From the NCBI GenBank assembly GCA_943912265.1, contig CALTTS010000010.1, positions 1 through 64,000 of the forward strand: a stretch of 64,000 nucleotides of DNA. The letters are read 5' to 3'. The notes under the pieces were generated by a model, which did no database searches, was not told the DNA's origin, and saw only the letters and a list, made by a program, of their open reading frames with translations. This document shows, piece by piece, positions 8,789 to 17,292 of the stretch (within the stretch, counting starts at the first letter, position 1; each line of letters begins with the position of its first letter). Source of the DNA: an uncultured Xanthomonas sp. Its GTDB lineage: Bacteria; Pseudomonadota; Gammaproteobacteria; Xanthomonadales; Xanthomonadaceae. The position numbers and the translations under genes were made by a program.

Positions 8789-9970
8789 TCACGGCTTGCT
8801 TACAGCGGCCGTGGTTGGCTGAAGCACGCCGGCGCGACGCAGCGATTCCAGCACCGGTGCCAGCGGCAAGGCCGCGGCGGTGCCGCGATGGCCGTACACG
8901 GTATGCGCACGGAACAGCGAGTTGAGGATGGCTTCCTCGGTGGCTTCGGCCGTGGCCTGGAACAAGGGCGTCATGTGCTCGCCGGACACGCTTTGCGCCG
9001 GTTGCACGGCGGCGTCCGGATCGCGCAGATTCGCCTTGGCGGTGGAAAAGGCGATCACGTAATCGCCCGAGCCGTTGGACATCACCGAGCCGGTGCGTGC
9101 CAGACCGACCAGCGCGCGCCTGGCCAGGCGTTGCAGGGCAGCCGGATCGAGCGGCGCATCGGTGGCCACCACCATCATGATGCTGCCGTCGCCCGTGCTC
9201 GGCGGCGGCGCACCGAGGTTGCGCGCGTATTCGGACGGATCGGGTAGCGCCTTCCACACCGGCACGCCGGCGATGGTGAGGTCGCCGCCGAAATTGCTCT
9301 GCACCAGCACGCCGACGGTATAGCCGCCGTCGCCTGCCGCAAGATGCCGCGAACTGGTGCCGATGCCGCCTTTCCAGCCGAAGGCCACGGTGCCGGCACC
9401 GGCGCCGACGTCGCCTTCGGCCACATCGCCACGCGAGACCCCGGCCAATGCCTGCTCCACCAGCGCCGGGGTCAGCGGACGGGCGCGGATGTCGCTGAGG
9501 TAGCCATCGTTGGTCTCGCCGACCACGGGATTGATCGAGCGCACCTTGTCCATGCCCGGCTGGCGCAACAGCCAGTCGACGGTGGCATCGGCCACCTTCC
9601 ACGTACTCAGCGTGCCGGTCAGCATGATCGGCGTTTCCAGCTCGCCAAGCTCCTGCACCTGGGTAATGCCGGCAAGCTTGCCGAAGCCGTTGCCGACCAG
9701 GATCGTCGCCGGCACCCGCTGCCGGAACAGGTTGCCCGGATGCGGAGACACCACGGTAACACCGGTGTGGAAGCGCCGGCCCTCGGCCAACGTGGCATGG
9801 CCGACGCCCACCCCGTCCACGTCGGTGATCGCATTGCGCGGACCGGTCGGCAGCGTGCCGATGACCACGCCCACGTCGCGCGCACGCGGACGCGCCTGTT
9901 CGGCGGCATGGGCCTGCAACACGGCGCTGGCCGCCAACAGGGCACACAACAACGGAGAGGATTTTTTCAT
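8789..9970 (-). CDS. dmpA: P1 family peptidase, DmpA-like D/L-aminopeptidase, exported
   Basis: A 393-residue protein with a cleavable signal peptide (MKKSSPLLCALLAASAVLQA). P1 (DmpA/BapA) enzymes are Ntn-hydrolases that cleave themselves in front of a Ser and then release N-terminal D-, L- or beta-amino acids from peptides. Ser263 in TGDGSIMMVVATDAPL matches the new N-terminal nucleophile of DmpA. The substrate loops NAITDVDGVGVGH and TVGVLVQSNFGG are also conserved. It sits 82 bases after a TonB receptor gene, with a hairpin between them, and 130 bases before the class A hydrolase, which suggests one peptide-use operon. D versus L preference cannot be read from sequence. Confidence 0.88.
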   Translation of the reverse strand: MKKSSPLLCALLAASAVLQAHAAEQARPRARDVGVVIGTLPTGPRNAITDVDGVGVGHATLAEGRRFHTGVTVVSPHPGNLFRQRVPATILVGNGFGKLAGITQVQELGELETPIMLTGTLSTWKVADATVDWLLRQPGMDKVRSINPVVGETNDGYLSDIRARPLTPALVEQALAGVSRGDVAEGDVGAGAGTVAFGWKGGIGTSSRHLAAGDGGYTVGVLVQSNFGGDLTIAGVPVWKALPDPSEYARNLGAPPPSTGDGSIMMVVATDAPLDPAALQRLARRALVGLARTGSVMSNGSGDYVIAFSTAKANLRDPDAAVQPAQSVSGEHMTPLFQATAEATEEAILNSLFRAHTVYGHRGTAAALPLAPVLESLRRAGVLQPTTAAVSKP

Positions 9971-10020
9971 CAGGGGAGTCTTCGGGTCACGTCAGGGTGA
10001 TTACATCACCGGAACGACAA

Positions 10021-10042
10021 CGCCGCCGGTTTCCCGGCGGCG
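10021..10042 (-). terminator. GC-rich hairpin after the TonB receptor gene
   Basis: CGCCGCCGG pairs with CCGGCGGCG across a four-base loop, 11 bases after the receptor stop on the minus strand; the RNA continues with a short U-containing tract. It could end part of the transcription before the peptidase gene, so the receptor would be made in excess of the downstream enzymes. Confidence 0.55.
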
Positions 10043-10052
10043 TGCGGCAACA

Positions 10053-12956
10053 TCAAAAATCGATGTCGAGGTTCACGTACATCGCGCGACCGGTGATGCC
10101 GTAGATGGTCTGGTAGAACGGGTACCAAGTGATGGTCGAATCCTTAGGCCCGTATTTGTTGAATATGTTGGTCACATCCAAACCCAAACGCATCTTGTCG
10201 GTGATCGCCTTGGAAACACCGCCATTCCAGACCGTGAACGCCGGCAACCGGCCCGCACCGCTGTAATTGACCCGGGTGCCGTTCCGCCAGCCATACACAT
10301 TGGCCGACCAATCCCCCTTGTTCCACGCCAGCGTCAAGTTGGTACGGGTGCGGAAAGCCACCGGCTGGCTGTAACGGCACGCGGACTGGCCGTAAGAGCA
10401 CCCCATGTAGTCCACCCACGGGTCGCCCGCCACTTCCTTGACTTCGTACTTGAGCGTCTTGCTCATGCCCATGTTGGCGGTGAAATTGCCCAGCACGTCC
10501 GATTTCCACGAATACTTCAGGCTGGCGTCGAAGCCGCTGGTCCGCACGCCGGCCTGGTTCACCGCACCGATGGTCAGGTCGGTGAGATTGCCATCGGCAT
10601 CACGGGTGACATAGCCGGCATAGGCGGCACAACTGGCCGAACTGGAATCCACGGCCTGTCCATTCGAGGTTCGACCCAGCAAGCAATCGGCATTGCCGCT
10701 GAGGATTTGCCCGGCACTCAGGTACTGGCTCTTGCCTTTCAGCTCCACCGACCACCAGTCCGCACTCAGCGAAAGGCCATCGAACACGTCCCAGACCACG
10801 CCGATGCCATTGGACGTTGCGGTTTCCTCATGCAAGGCCGTGCTGTCGCCACCCGATGTGTACCAGAAGTGATCGTCATGACTCCCGCTGTAGCAGGACG
10901 TCACGTCCGCGGTGTTGGTCAAGTCCAACCCGTCAACGCGGCACAGGTACTCATTGGTGAAGGTGCCGTATTGCCGCACCGGATCGCCGTAAATCCACAT
11001 GATGTTCGGCGCCATGAAGCTGGTCTGATGACTGCCGCGCACCAGCAGGCTCTTGATCGGCCGCCATTCCAGCGCGGCCTGCCAAGTCATCGCGCTGCCG
11101 ATGCTGGAGATGTCGTCGTACTTGTCCCAGCGCCCGGCGATGTCGGCGGTCAATTGCCTGAAAATCGGGATACGGAATTCCAGGCCCGCACCATAGCGAT
11201 CGCGCGCGCCGCCGCCGGAGGTGGCGGTGTAATTGAAGGTATGGTCGGCACCCTCGTAGGTGGCGGTGCTGCGGTAATCCGGCCCAAGCTGCAACTTGGT
11301 GTGCGCCGCTTCTAACACTGCCGCCATTTCCACATCCCCCGCAGGCAGCGCGAACAGCGGGCCGCTGAACACGAACTGCGCCTGGCTGGCTTGCGAGACG
11401 TTCCTGTTGTGAATCGGGCGGGTCATCTCGTTGTATTTTTCCGCCGTGATCGTGTTGAACAACCGCGCCGGATCGATGTCGTAGATCGGGTAATCGTATC
11501 CCCAGAAATTCAGGGTGCCGGACGATCCGCCGAACAGGAACTCCTCCACCTTGTCACGGGTCAGCTGCCGCCATGAGCTTTTCACTTCGTCGCGCGCGTA
11601 GCTGAGGCTTGCATCCCAGTCGAAGCGGTCGAACACCGTGCCGCGCAAGCCGACGTTGGCGCTGACCATGTTTTCCTCCCAGACCCGCTTCGGCACGCCG
11701 CCGATGGCATCCGGATCAACCGCGCGTTGATACCAGATATAGCCAAAGTCCGGGTCGTAACCCTCGCCGTAGATGAACAGGCTGGACCGGTTGGCGCTGA
11801 TCGAGCGCGACTTCATTCCCAGAAACTGGCCATAGGCTTCCAGCTTGTCGGTCAGCTTGTAGTTGCCGGAAACATAGCCCGAAGTCTTCTTGTATTGATT
11901 GGAAAGGATATTGCCGTCGTAATAATTCATGCTGCCGCAATACGTGGGCAATTTCGCGGCGGCGCTTGGGTAGATCGGCACGGCTCCGGCCAAGGCACAG
12001 GTATTGCGCAACGCCGCCGCATCGGTGTCTTCGGCGCTTCCGATCAGTTGCCCGTTGCTGCCAAGCCAATATTCTTCGTCGGCATCGGTATCGAGGTTGT
12101 AGCCGTACAGGTACGAGCTTGTCACTTGCGCATAGGTCGGATGGCCCGGGTCTTTGTTTCCCGGCGAGTTCCAGGCACTGGGGATGACATTCGTGCGCTG
12201 GCCGGCGCGAATCGGTTCACGGTTCAACTGCTCGAACGCATAGGTGACGCTGCCGTGATCCCAGGCCTTGCCACCCACCCACTGGAATTGGCCGGTATCA
12301 CCGCCGCCATCGCTGGTCGTGCCGCCGCGCAGGCGGATGTGGTTGCCTTCCCAGTTTTCCTTGGTGACGATATTGACCACGCCGGCTACCGCGTCGGAAC
12401 CGTAAATCGCCGACGCGCCATTGTTGAGTACCTCGATGCGTTCGACTGCCGCCGCCGGAATGCTGCCAAGGCTGACGCCGGTGGCATCCGGAGTGGAAGA
12501 AGTGGCGTAATCGGCGGTGCGCTTGCCGTTGATGAGGATCAACTGATAACCAACACCCAAGCCGCGCAGATTGATGAACTGCGCATCAGGCTGCTGCGTG
12601 GCGCCGGAATTCAATTCGCCCGCCACCATCTCGCCATTGTTGCTCGGCAAGGTGCGCATGACCTCGGTGATGGTGCTGAACCCCTGCTTCTTGATGTCCT
12701 CGGCGGTGATCACCACCACCGGCGTCGGCCCCTCGGTTTCTGCCCGCTTGATGCGCGAACCGGTGACTTCGACCTTGTCCAGCGTCTTGGCCTTGGCGGT
12801 GCCGGATTCGGTCGTCTCGGCGGACGCGGCTGCCGACGCTTCCTGAGACGATGCGGCGGGAAGACCATCGGCCAGCGCGATGGCCGGCATCGCCATGCCG
12901 GCGACGATGGCGGCGAACAACGGACATCTGTGTGGCGAACGACGACGATTGCGCAT
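10053..12956 (-). CDS. TonB-dependent outer-membrane receptor
   Basis: A 967-residue receptor. It has a signal peptide (PLFAAIVAGMAMPAIALADG), a short linker, and a plug domain beginning KTLDKVEVTGSRIKRAE with LRGLGVGYQLILINGKRTAD and SAIYGSDAVAGVVNIVT. A long beta-barrel follows, ending in aromatic Phe (YVNLDIDF) as usual for barrel insertion. Such receptors import scarce large substrates with TonB energy. Receptors of this Xanthomonadaceae type often carry peptides or glycans. The substrate is unknown, but the next two genes downstream encode exported peptidase-like enzymes, which points to peptide uptake. ATG 12956 with GGAGAG upstream is preferred over the open frame extending to 13586. 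Confidence 0.92.
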   Translation of the reverse strand: MRNRRRSPHRCPLFAAIVAGMAMPAIALADGLPAASSQEASAAASAETTESGTAKAKTLDKVEVTGSRIKRAETEGPTPVVVITAEDIKKQGFSTITEVMRTLPSNNGEMVAGELNSGATQQPDAQFINLRGLGVGYQLILINGKRTADYATSSTPDATGVSLGSIPAAAVERIEVLNNGASAIYGSDAVAGVVNIVTKENWEGNHIRLRGGTTSDGGGDTGQFQWVGGKAWDHGSVTYAFEQLNREPIRAGQRTNVIPSAWNSPGNKDPGHPTYAQVTSSYLYGYNLDTDADEEYWLGSNGQLIGSAEDTDAAALRNTCALAGAVPIYPSAAAKLPTYCGSMNYYDGNILSNQYKKTSGYVSGNYKLTDKLEAYGQFLGMKSRSISANRSSLFIYGEGYDPDFGYIWYQRAVDPDAIGGVPKRVWEENMVSANVGLRGTVFDRFDWDASLSYARDEVKSSWRQLTRDKVEEFLFGGSSGTLNFWGYDYPIYDIDPARLFNTITAEKYNEMTRPIHNRNVSQASQAQFVFSGPLFALPAGDVEMAAVLEAAHTKLQLGPDYRSTATYEGADHTFNYTATSGGGARDRYGAGLEFRIPIFRQLTADIAGRWDKYDDISSIGSAMTWQAALEWRPIKSLLVRGSHQTSFMAPNIMWIYGDPVRQYGTFTNEYLCRVDGLDLTNTADVTSCYSGSHDDHFWYTSGGDSTALHEETATSNGIGVVWDVFDGLSLSADWWSVELKGKSQYLSAGQILSGNADCLLGRTSNGQAVDSSSASCAAYAGYVTRDADGNLTDLTIGAVNQAGVRTSGFDASLKYSWKSDVLGNFTANMGMSKTLKYEVKEVAGDPWVDYMGCSYGQSACRYSQPVAFRTRTNLTLAWNKGDWSANVYGWRNGTRVNYSGAGRLPAFTVWNGGVSKAITDKMRLGLDVTNIFNKYGPKDSTITWYPFYQTIYGITGRAMYVNLDIDF

Positions 12957-13383
12957 GAAGGAACTCTCCGGGGTTGTTGCCTGTGGGGGACAGCGATGGG
13001 TCGCGATTCGGTCGTCATCACGGCAACGGAAAAGCGGTGCGCGAACAACTCCCCTGCCGTGCGTGGCCTGGTCCGGCCTTCGCTGCATGCGTTGCGCTTG
13101 CGTTCGCCGGTTCCCGTAACCGCATGCCGGAACCCATCCCCGGTTCCGCGACGACGTGGCCGATGCTAGGAGGCGCCCGATGCCGGATGCATCGGGGAAA
13201 ACCCGCAATCTTCCGCTGATGCGGCCGGCGTGCATTGCAAGCGGGGCGGGCATCGCGCAGGCTGGACCTGCACTCAGTCCGACGGCCGCCACCGCAGGAT
13301 CACATCGCTTCTCGCAACGCCTTCGGCACCTCCACCATCGCCCCCGACGCGGCCCATCCATCGACGAACACAGGCACCGCCCG
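12957..13383. other. Divergent intergenic region, 427 bases
   Basis: This lies between the divergent TonB receptor and the serine hydrolase, so it should hold both promoters. I see no convincing gene. One clear hairpin is present: CCCGATGC (13176-13183) and GCATCGGG (13189-13196) with a five-base loop. Its role is unknown; it could be an operator or a structured leader element. Confidence 0.4.
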
Positions 13384-14520
13384 ATGAACCTGCAACCCCT
13401 GCGCACGTGGACCCTGACCATTGCCCTGCTGGCGACGGCTACCGCTGTTTCCGCGCCGTCCCTCGCGCACGACGGGCTTGTACGGACACAGGCCTCCGAT
13501 GCGCAGGCCAAGGCCGATGCTTTCGATGCCATCATGCGCGGCCACGGCATCCCCGGCGCGCAGCTGCTGTGGTCGCACGCCGGCACGAGCGAGGAATTCG
13601 ATTACGGCGTCACCCGCCTGCATGCCGCCGACAAGGTCACGCCGGACACGGTGTTCGAGGCCGCATCGCTGTCCAAGGTGCTGGCCGCCTACATCGTCAT
13701 GCAGATGGTCGATGCGGGACAGATGGACCTGGACACGCCGCTGTGGAACTACTGGCATTCCCCGCGCACGCGCGACAACCCGCAGGCGCGCAGGATCACC
13801 GCGCGCATGGTGCTCGACCACACCACCGGCCTGAAGAACTGGCAGGTGTCCCCGTCAAGCCCGGCCATCGACACCGCGCCGCTGGACAGCCTGTTCGAAC
13901 CGGGCACCCGGTATTCTTATTCCGGCGAGGGCTTCTACCTGTTGCAGAAGACCGTCGAGCACATCACCGGCACGGCATGGAACGAACTGGCCGGCAAGGA
14001 AGTGTTCGCACGCTTCGACATGCCCGACAGCAGCTACGTGGCGGTACCCGCACAGGAATCGCATCGCGCCCGCGGCCACGATGCCGACGGCGTGCCCGAC
14101 GACGGTCCGGGCCATGCGCGCGCCAACACCGCGTACACGCTGGTCACCAACGCGCGCGATTACGGGAACTTCATCCGTGGCGCCTTGTTAGAAGGCAAGG
14201 GGCTGGCGCCGGCCACCCACGCGCTGATGCTGGCCGAGGCCAGCGACGCCGACGACCATGCCATGCCCAGCCCCGCCGACCCGTACGTCAGCTGGGGGCT
14301 CGGCGTCGGGTTGCAGAAGGTCGCCGGCCGCACGCTGGTCTGGCACTGGGGCGACAACCCGGGCTACAAGGCCTTCTTCATGCTCGACCCGGCCAGCGGC
14401 GACTACCTGATCCTGTTCACCAACAGCGACAAGGGCTTGTCCACCTACAAGCAGGTGCTGAACCTGTTTTTCGGCAAAGGCGACTATCCGGCCGTGGACT
14501 GGGCCCGTTCGCAGAGCTGA
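13384..14520 (+). CDS. Penicillin-binding-fold serine hydrolase (class C/esterase type), exported
   Basis: A 378-residue protein with an N-terminal signal (TWTLTIALLATATAVSAPSL). It belongs to the beta-lactamase class C / D-aminopeptidase / esterase superfamily: the nucleophile motif is SLSK in FEAASLSKVLAAY, the second motif is in RYSYSGEGF (YxS type), and the third is HWGDNPG. Such enzymes hydrolyse beta-lactams, esters or D-amino-acid amides and peptides; sequence does not decide which. It is divergent from the TonB receptor and stands next to dmpA and D-Glu genes, so a D-peptide role is plausible. ATG 13384 gives the signal peptide directly; the ribosome site is weak. Confidence 0.85.
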   Translation: MNLQPLRTWTLTIALLATATAVSAPSLAHDGLVRTQASDAQAKADAFDAIMRGHGIPGAQLLWSHAGTSEEFDYGVTRLHAADKVTPDTVFEAASLSKVLAAYIVMQMVDAGQMDLDTPLWNYWHSPRTRDNPQARRITARMVLDHTTGLKNWQVSPSSPAIDTAPLDSLFEPGTRYSYSGEGFYLLQKTVEHITGTAWNELAGKEVFARFDMPDSSYVAVPAQESHRARGHDADGVPDDGPGHARANTAYTLVTNARDYGNFIRGALLEGKGLAPATHALMLAEASDADDHAMPSPADPYVSWGLGVGLQKVAGRTLVWHWGDNPGYKAFFMLDPASGDYLILFTNSDKGLSTYKQVLNLFFGKGDYPAVDWARSQS

Positions 14521-14948
14521 AATGCTCCCGACCGGGCAGGGAAATGCATCGCCCCGCCGACCTGCGATGCATTCACTGTTTCCGCGTCAGCCGGCTGGAG
14601 GACAGCATGCCCGCGCCACCGGGCAACATGATCGGACGCGTGCGGACATCGAAGTACCCCGATCCAGCCACGACCCGATGAACGGCAATCCGGGGGCATG
14701 CACGAAACTGCCACCGGACCTGAGCTTTACAAGGATGTCCATGCAAGCCACGGCATGGCGATGCGCCTGCGCCGCACCGTGCATGTGCGACGCCCCCGCA
14801 AACCGGCACGTCGTTCACGGCGCCCGATGCCCGGGTCAGCCATGTCACCGCTTCCAGATCGCACCGAAGGCCGCCGCATGCATTGCATGCCGGATTCCGG
14901 CATCGCGGCCGCGATGCAGGCCGGTCATGCAGACCATCCGCCGCAGCG
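14521..14948. other. Convergent intergenic region, 428 bases
   Basis: This lies between the serine hydrolase and the convergent rluF. Apart from the hairpin at 14543-14573 I see no gene and no recognised element. Short open frames here are GC-driven and have no family likeness. Confidence 0.4.
14543..14573 (+). terminator. Perfect 10-bp hairpin after the serine hydrolase
   Basis: AATGCATCGC (14543-14552) and GCGATGCATT (14564-14573) are perfect complements around an 11-base loop, 22 bases after the stop codon. There is only a weak T tract afterwards, so termination is likely but not certain. The symmetry means it could act on both strands. Confidence 0.55.
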
Positions 14949-15674
14949 TCACCAATCCGTGCGCTGCGGCAGCAGCCCGCGCAGTTCGGCGTCGGTGAGG
15001 TTGCGCCATTGCCCGGGCTTGAGTGCACCCAGCTTGATGTTGTCGATGCGCACGCGCCGCAGCTGGGTGACGCGATAGCCGAAGGCCGCGCTCATCAGGC
15101 GGATCTGCCGGTTGAGGCCCTGCTCCAGCACGATGCGAAAACCGAACCTGGCGATCCTCGCCGTGCGGCACGGCAGCGTGGTCTGGTCGTGGATGCGCAC
15201 GCCGCGCGCCATGCCACGCAGGAACTCGTCGGTGACCGGCTTGTTCACCGCCACCAGGTATTCCTTCTGGTGGCGGTTCTCCGCGCGCAGCACTTCGTTG
15301 ACGATGTCGCCGTTGCTGGTCATCAGGATCAGGCCTTCGGAATCCTTGTCCAGCCGGCCGATGGGAAAGATGCGCTGCTGGTGGCCGACGAAGTCCACGA
15401 TGTTGCCCTTCACCGCGCTCTCGGTGGTGCAGGTCACGCCCACCGGTTTGTTCAGCGCGATGTAGGCATGCCGGCGCGTGCCGGGCTTGGCCGCCACGCG
15501 CATGCGCAACGGCTGGCCGTCCACGCGCACCTCGTCGTCCTCGCCCACCACGGCAGCGACGCCGGCCACGCTGCCGTTGACGGTGACGCGACGGGAGGAA
15601 ATCAGGCGGTCGGCCTCGCGCCGCGAGCAGTAGCCCGTCTCGGCGATGTGCTTGTTCAGTCGGGTGGTCGTCAT
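14949..15674 (-). CDS. rluF: 23S rRNA pseudouridine synthase RluF
   Basis: A 241-residue pseudouridine synthase of the RluF type, which modifies U2604 in 23S rRNA. An N-terminal S4 RNA-binding domain (TRLNKHIAETGYCSRREADR) is followed by the catalytic domain with the Asp motif GRLDKDSEGLILMTSNGD and the KEYLVAVNKPV strand. ATG 15674 is chosen because it begins the S4 domain; an upstream ATG at 15719 lacks family support. The first 127 bases of the gene and its upstream region are repeated once in tandem upstream, so the present promoter lies in repeat unit A. Confidence 0.93.
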   Translation of the reverse strand: MTTTRLNKHIAETGYCSRREADRLISSRRVTVNGSVAGVAAVVGEDDEVRVDGQPLRMRVAAKPGTRRHAYIALNKPVGVTCTTESAVKGNIVDFVGHQQRIFPIGRLDKDSEGLILMTSNGDIVNEVLRAENRHQKEYLVAVNKPVTDEFLRGMARGVRIHDQTTLPCRTARIARFGFRIVLEQGLNRQIRLMSAAFGYRVTQLRRVRIDNIKLGALKPGQWRNLTDAELRGLLPQRTDW

Positions 15675-16005
15675 CGCGGAATTATCCGCGATCCGTCCAT
15701 CAGGCATCCATCGATACACGGATCAAAGAAGAGCAAGGTGATGTCTATCGGAAAGTCAACCTGACTCCCTTTCCTGCCACGGCAGCGACGCCGGCCACGC
15801 TGCCGTTGACGGTGACGCGGCGGGAAGAGATCAGGCGGTCGGCCTCGCGCCGCGAGCAGTAGCCCGTCTCGGCGATGTGCTTGTTCAGTCGGGTGGTCGT
15901 CATCGCGGAATTATCCGCGATCCGTCCATCAGGCATCCATCGATACACGGATCAAAGAAGAGCAAGGTGATGTCTATCGGAAAGTCGACCTGACCCCGTT
16001 TCCTA
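15548..16005. repeat. Tandem direct repeat, 229-bp period, covering the rluF 5' end
   Basis: Unit A (15548-15776) holds the first 42 codons of rluF, its start and about 100 bases upstream. Unit B (15777-16005) repeats all of it in the same orientation. The copies differ at only a few places, for example GCGACGGGAGGAAATC versus GCGGCGGGAAGAGATC and AAGTCAACCTGACTCCC versus AAGTCGACCTGACCCCG, so they are near 97 percent identical by eye. Both units end in the short motif that bounds the GTPase island. Confidence 0.9.
15777..15903 (-). pseudogene. rluF 5' fragment (second repeat copy)
   Basis: A repeat of the first 42 codons of rluF starting at ATG 15903. The frame leaves rluF similarity at the unit junction near 15777, after VAGVAAVAG, and then reads through the island motif to a stop at 15745. 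It encodes only part of an S4 domain and cannot be a working synthase. It marks a duplication or insertion event next to the AT-rich island. Confidence 0.85.
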
Positions 16006-16402
16006 TAAAATTGAGCCATACCGCGAATGGGATGAGAAAACTCACCAGCCCGGCCCTAAACAAGCACAAAACATTGAAGCGAAGAAAAGCTATGTTGCCC
16101 AAGCCTTTGATGTTCCGCTCGCAAAAGTCATCGCAGTATCTGCCAGCGAGAAATTCGGCCTTGTGCCTTTGGTGGATAGTGTCGTTCATGCATTGCCGCA
16201 GGACAAGCAATTCATTGTCCTGAACAAGGTGAGTGAGGAAAACCGGTCAGAAAAATCCATAAAGACTGCATCAACGGGTTTCTGGAATACAGTTAAGGAT
16301 ATCGTAGTTGAGGTTGTGCCCAGCGTGGTTGGGGCGCTTGTCAAGAATAGTTGGCCCGCCACTATTGCTAGAAGTTTTTTTTCACTTATTAAATTTTGGT
16401 AA
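16004..16402 (+). pseudogene. Era/YfjP-like GTPase, 3' remnant with hydrophobic tail
   Basis: The open frame begins at the island edge without a start codon and reads KIEPYREWDEKTHQPGPKQA, which matches the stretch right after the guanine-recognition motif of such GTPases. IAVSASEKFGLVPLVDSV then matches the G5 motif and last helix. A hydrophobic C-terminus follows (VKDIVVEVVPSVVGALV, then SWPATIARSFFSLIKFW) that could sit in or on a membrane. The P-loop, switch regions and NKxD are missing, so it is not a working GTPase. The stop is six bases before the second GTPase, so the two were probably an operon. Confidence 0.7.
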
Positions 16403-16408
16403 GCAAGG

Positions 16409-17152
16409 ATGTCGATTTTCAAATATCAAAAATACAGAGGGCAGTTAGAAGAATTATCCAAGCGATTCGCTGCTGTTGATGCATTCAACAGCAGCGAACC
16501 TGGTCAATCCGTATGGAGTGAGTGGACGAATGCCAGCACAATGGAAATCACGCAAGAGTGCGTGGTTTTGTTCATCGGCAAAACAGGATACGGAAAGTCC
16601 TCTACTGTTAACGCAATAGCGGGAAAAACCATCCTGAAGAGTAGCGATATTGCCGCGTGTACAGATGCATGCCAAAGCCTGGACTATCAAATTCGCCAAA
16701 ATATCTTTCTTTCTCTATGTGATTTGCCGGGAGTCGGTGAAAGTGCTAAAGCGGACAAGGAATATTTCAAGCTTTATGAAGATTTTCTTGACAAGGCAGC
16801 GGCCATTGTCTATGTAGTTCGCGCCGATGCCCGCGATTTTTCAATTGATGAAAAAGTGGCCAAGCAACTGCTGGCTGACAAAGGCATAAATAATCGCGTC
16901 ATCTATGCATTGGGACAATGCGACAAAATGGAGCCATTGGACAGGAAATCAAACTCTATACCGTCAAAGGCGCAGACGGATAACATCCGCGCCAAGATTG
17001 ATGATGTGAAACGAATATTTTCTCCGGTCAACGCGATTGTTCCGTATTCGGCTGCAACGGGTTGGAATCTGCATGCACTTGTCGATCAAATTGTTCATGT
17101 TTCAACTGGCAAGAGGATACATACAAACATATTAAGACGCTGTTCTTATTAA
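16409..17152 (+). CDS. Era/YfjP-like small GTPase
   Basis: A 247-residue GTPase of the TrmE-Era-EngA-YfjP/YkfA group. Motifs in order: P-loop GKTGYGKSST near residue 57, a Thr-bearing switch (DIAACTDACQ), G3 in CDLPGVGES near residue 107, G4-like LGQCDKMEP (Gln-x-Asp-Lys in place of Asn-Lys-x-Asp) near residue 171, and G5 VPYSAATG near residue 212. Unlike the upstream remnant it lacks a hydrophobic tail and ends HVSTGKRIHTNILRRCSY right beside a motif copy, so its original C-terminus may have been replaced. YfjP-type GTPases are common on prophage-like and defence islands; the role here is unknown. Low GC suggests recent gain. Confidence 0.75.
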   Translation: MSIFKYQKYRGQLEELSKRFAAVDAFNSSEPGQSVWSEWTNASTMEITQECVVLFIGKTGYGKSSTVNAIAGKTILKSSDIAACTDACQSLDYQIRQNIFLSLCDLPGVGESAKADKEYFKLYEDFLDKAAAIVYVVRADARDFSIDEKVAKQLLADKGINNRVIYALGQCDKMEPLDRKSNSIPSKAQTDNIRAKIDDVKRIFSPVNAIVPYSAATGWNLHALVDQIVHVSTGKRIHTNILRRCSY

Positions 17153-17292
17153 TTTTCTCTAGAAACGGAGTCAGGTTCAGTTCCAGCATCAAGTCAACCT
17201 GCCCCCGTTTCTGCCTGGCCGCCTTTTCAATGGTCGAAACATTGACCGAAGCGCGACTCGAAAACCGAATGCCGGCGCCCCACCCCCATGCT

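Larger units (their letters stand above)
15984..17211. mobile_element. AT-rich GTPase island bounded by a repeated short motif
   Basis: From about 16004 to 17160 the DNA is far richer in A and T than its surroundings and uses codons unlike its neighbours, a sign of transfer. The left edge is GTCGACCTGACCCCGTTTCC (15984-16003), with a cousin at 15755-15774. The right edge has an inverted copy, GAAACGGAGTCAGGTT (17162-17177), and then a direct copy, GTCAACCTGCCCCCGTTTC (17193-17211). No transposase or integrase is present. Both GTPase genes appear cut or altered close to the motif copies, so the motif probably marks the recombination ends of a non-autonomous or decayed element. Confidence 0.6.

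Noticed and set aside
12957..13586. N-terminal extension of the TonB receptor
   Set aside because: ATG 12956 gives a proper signal peptide and ribosome site; the extension would cover the divergent promoter region.
16011..16223. A 70-codon open frame at the island left edge
   Set aside because: It is a different frame of the GTPase remnant; the real frame shows GTPase G5 similarity.
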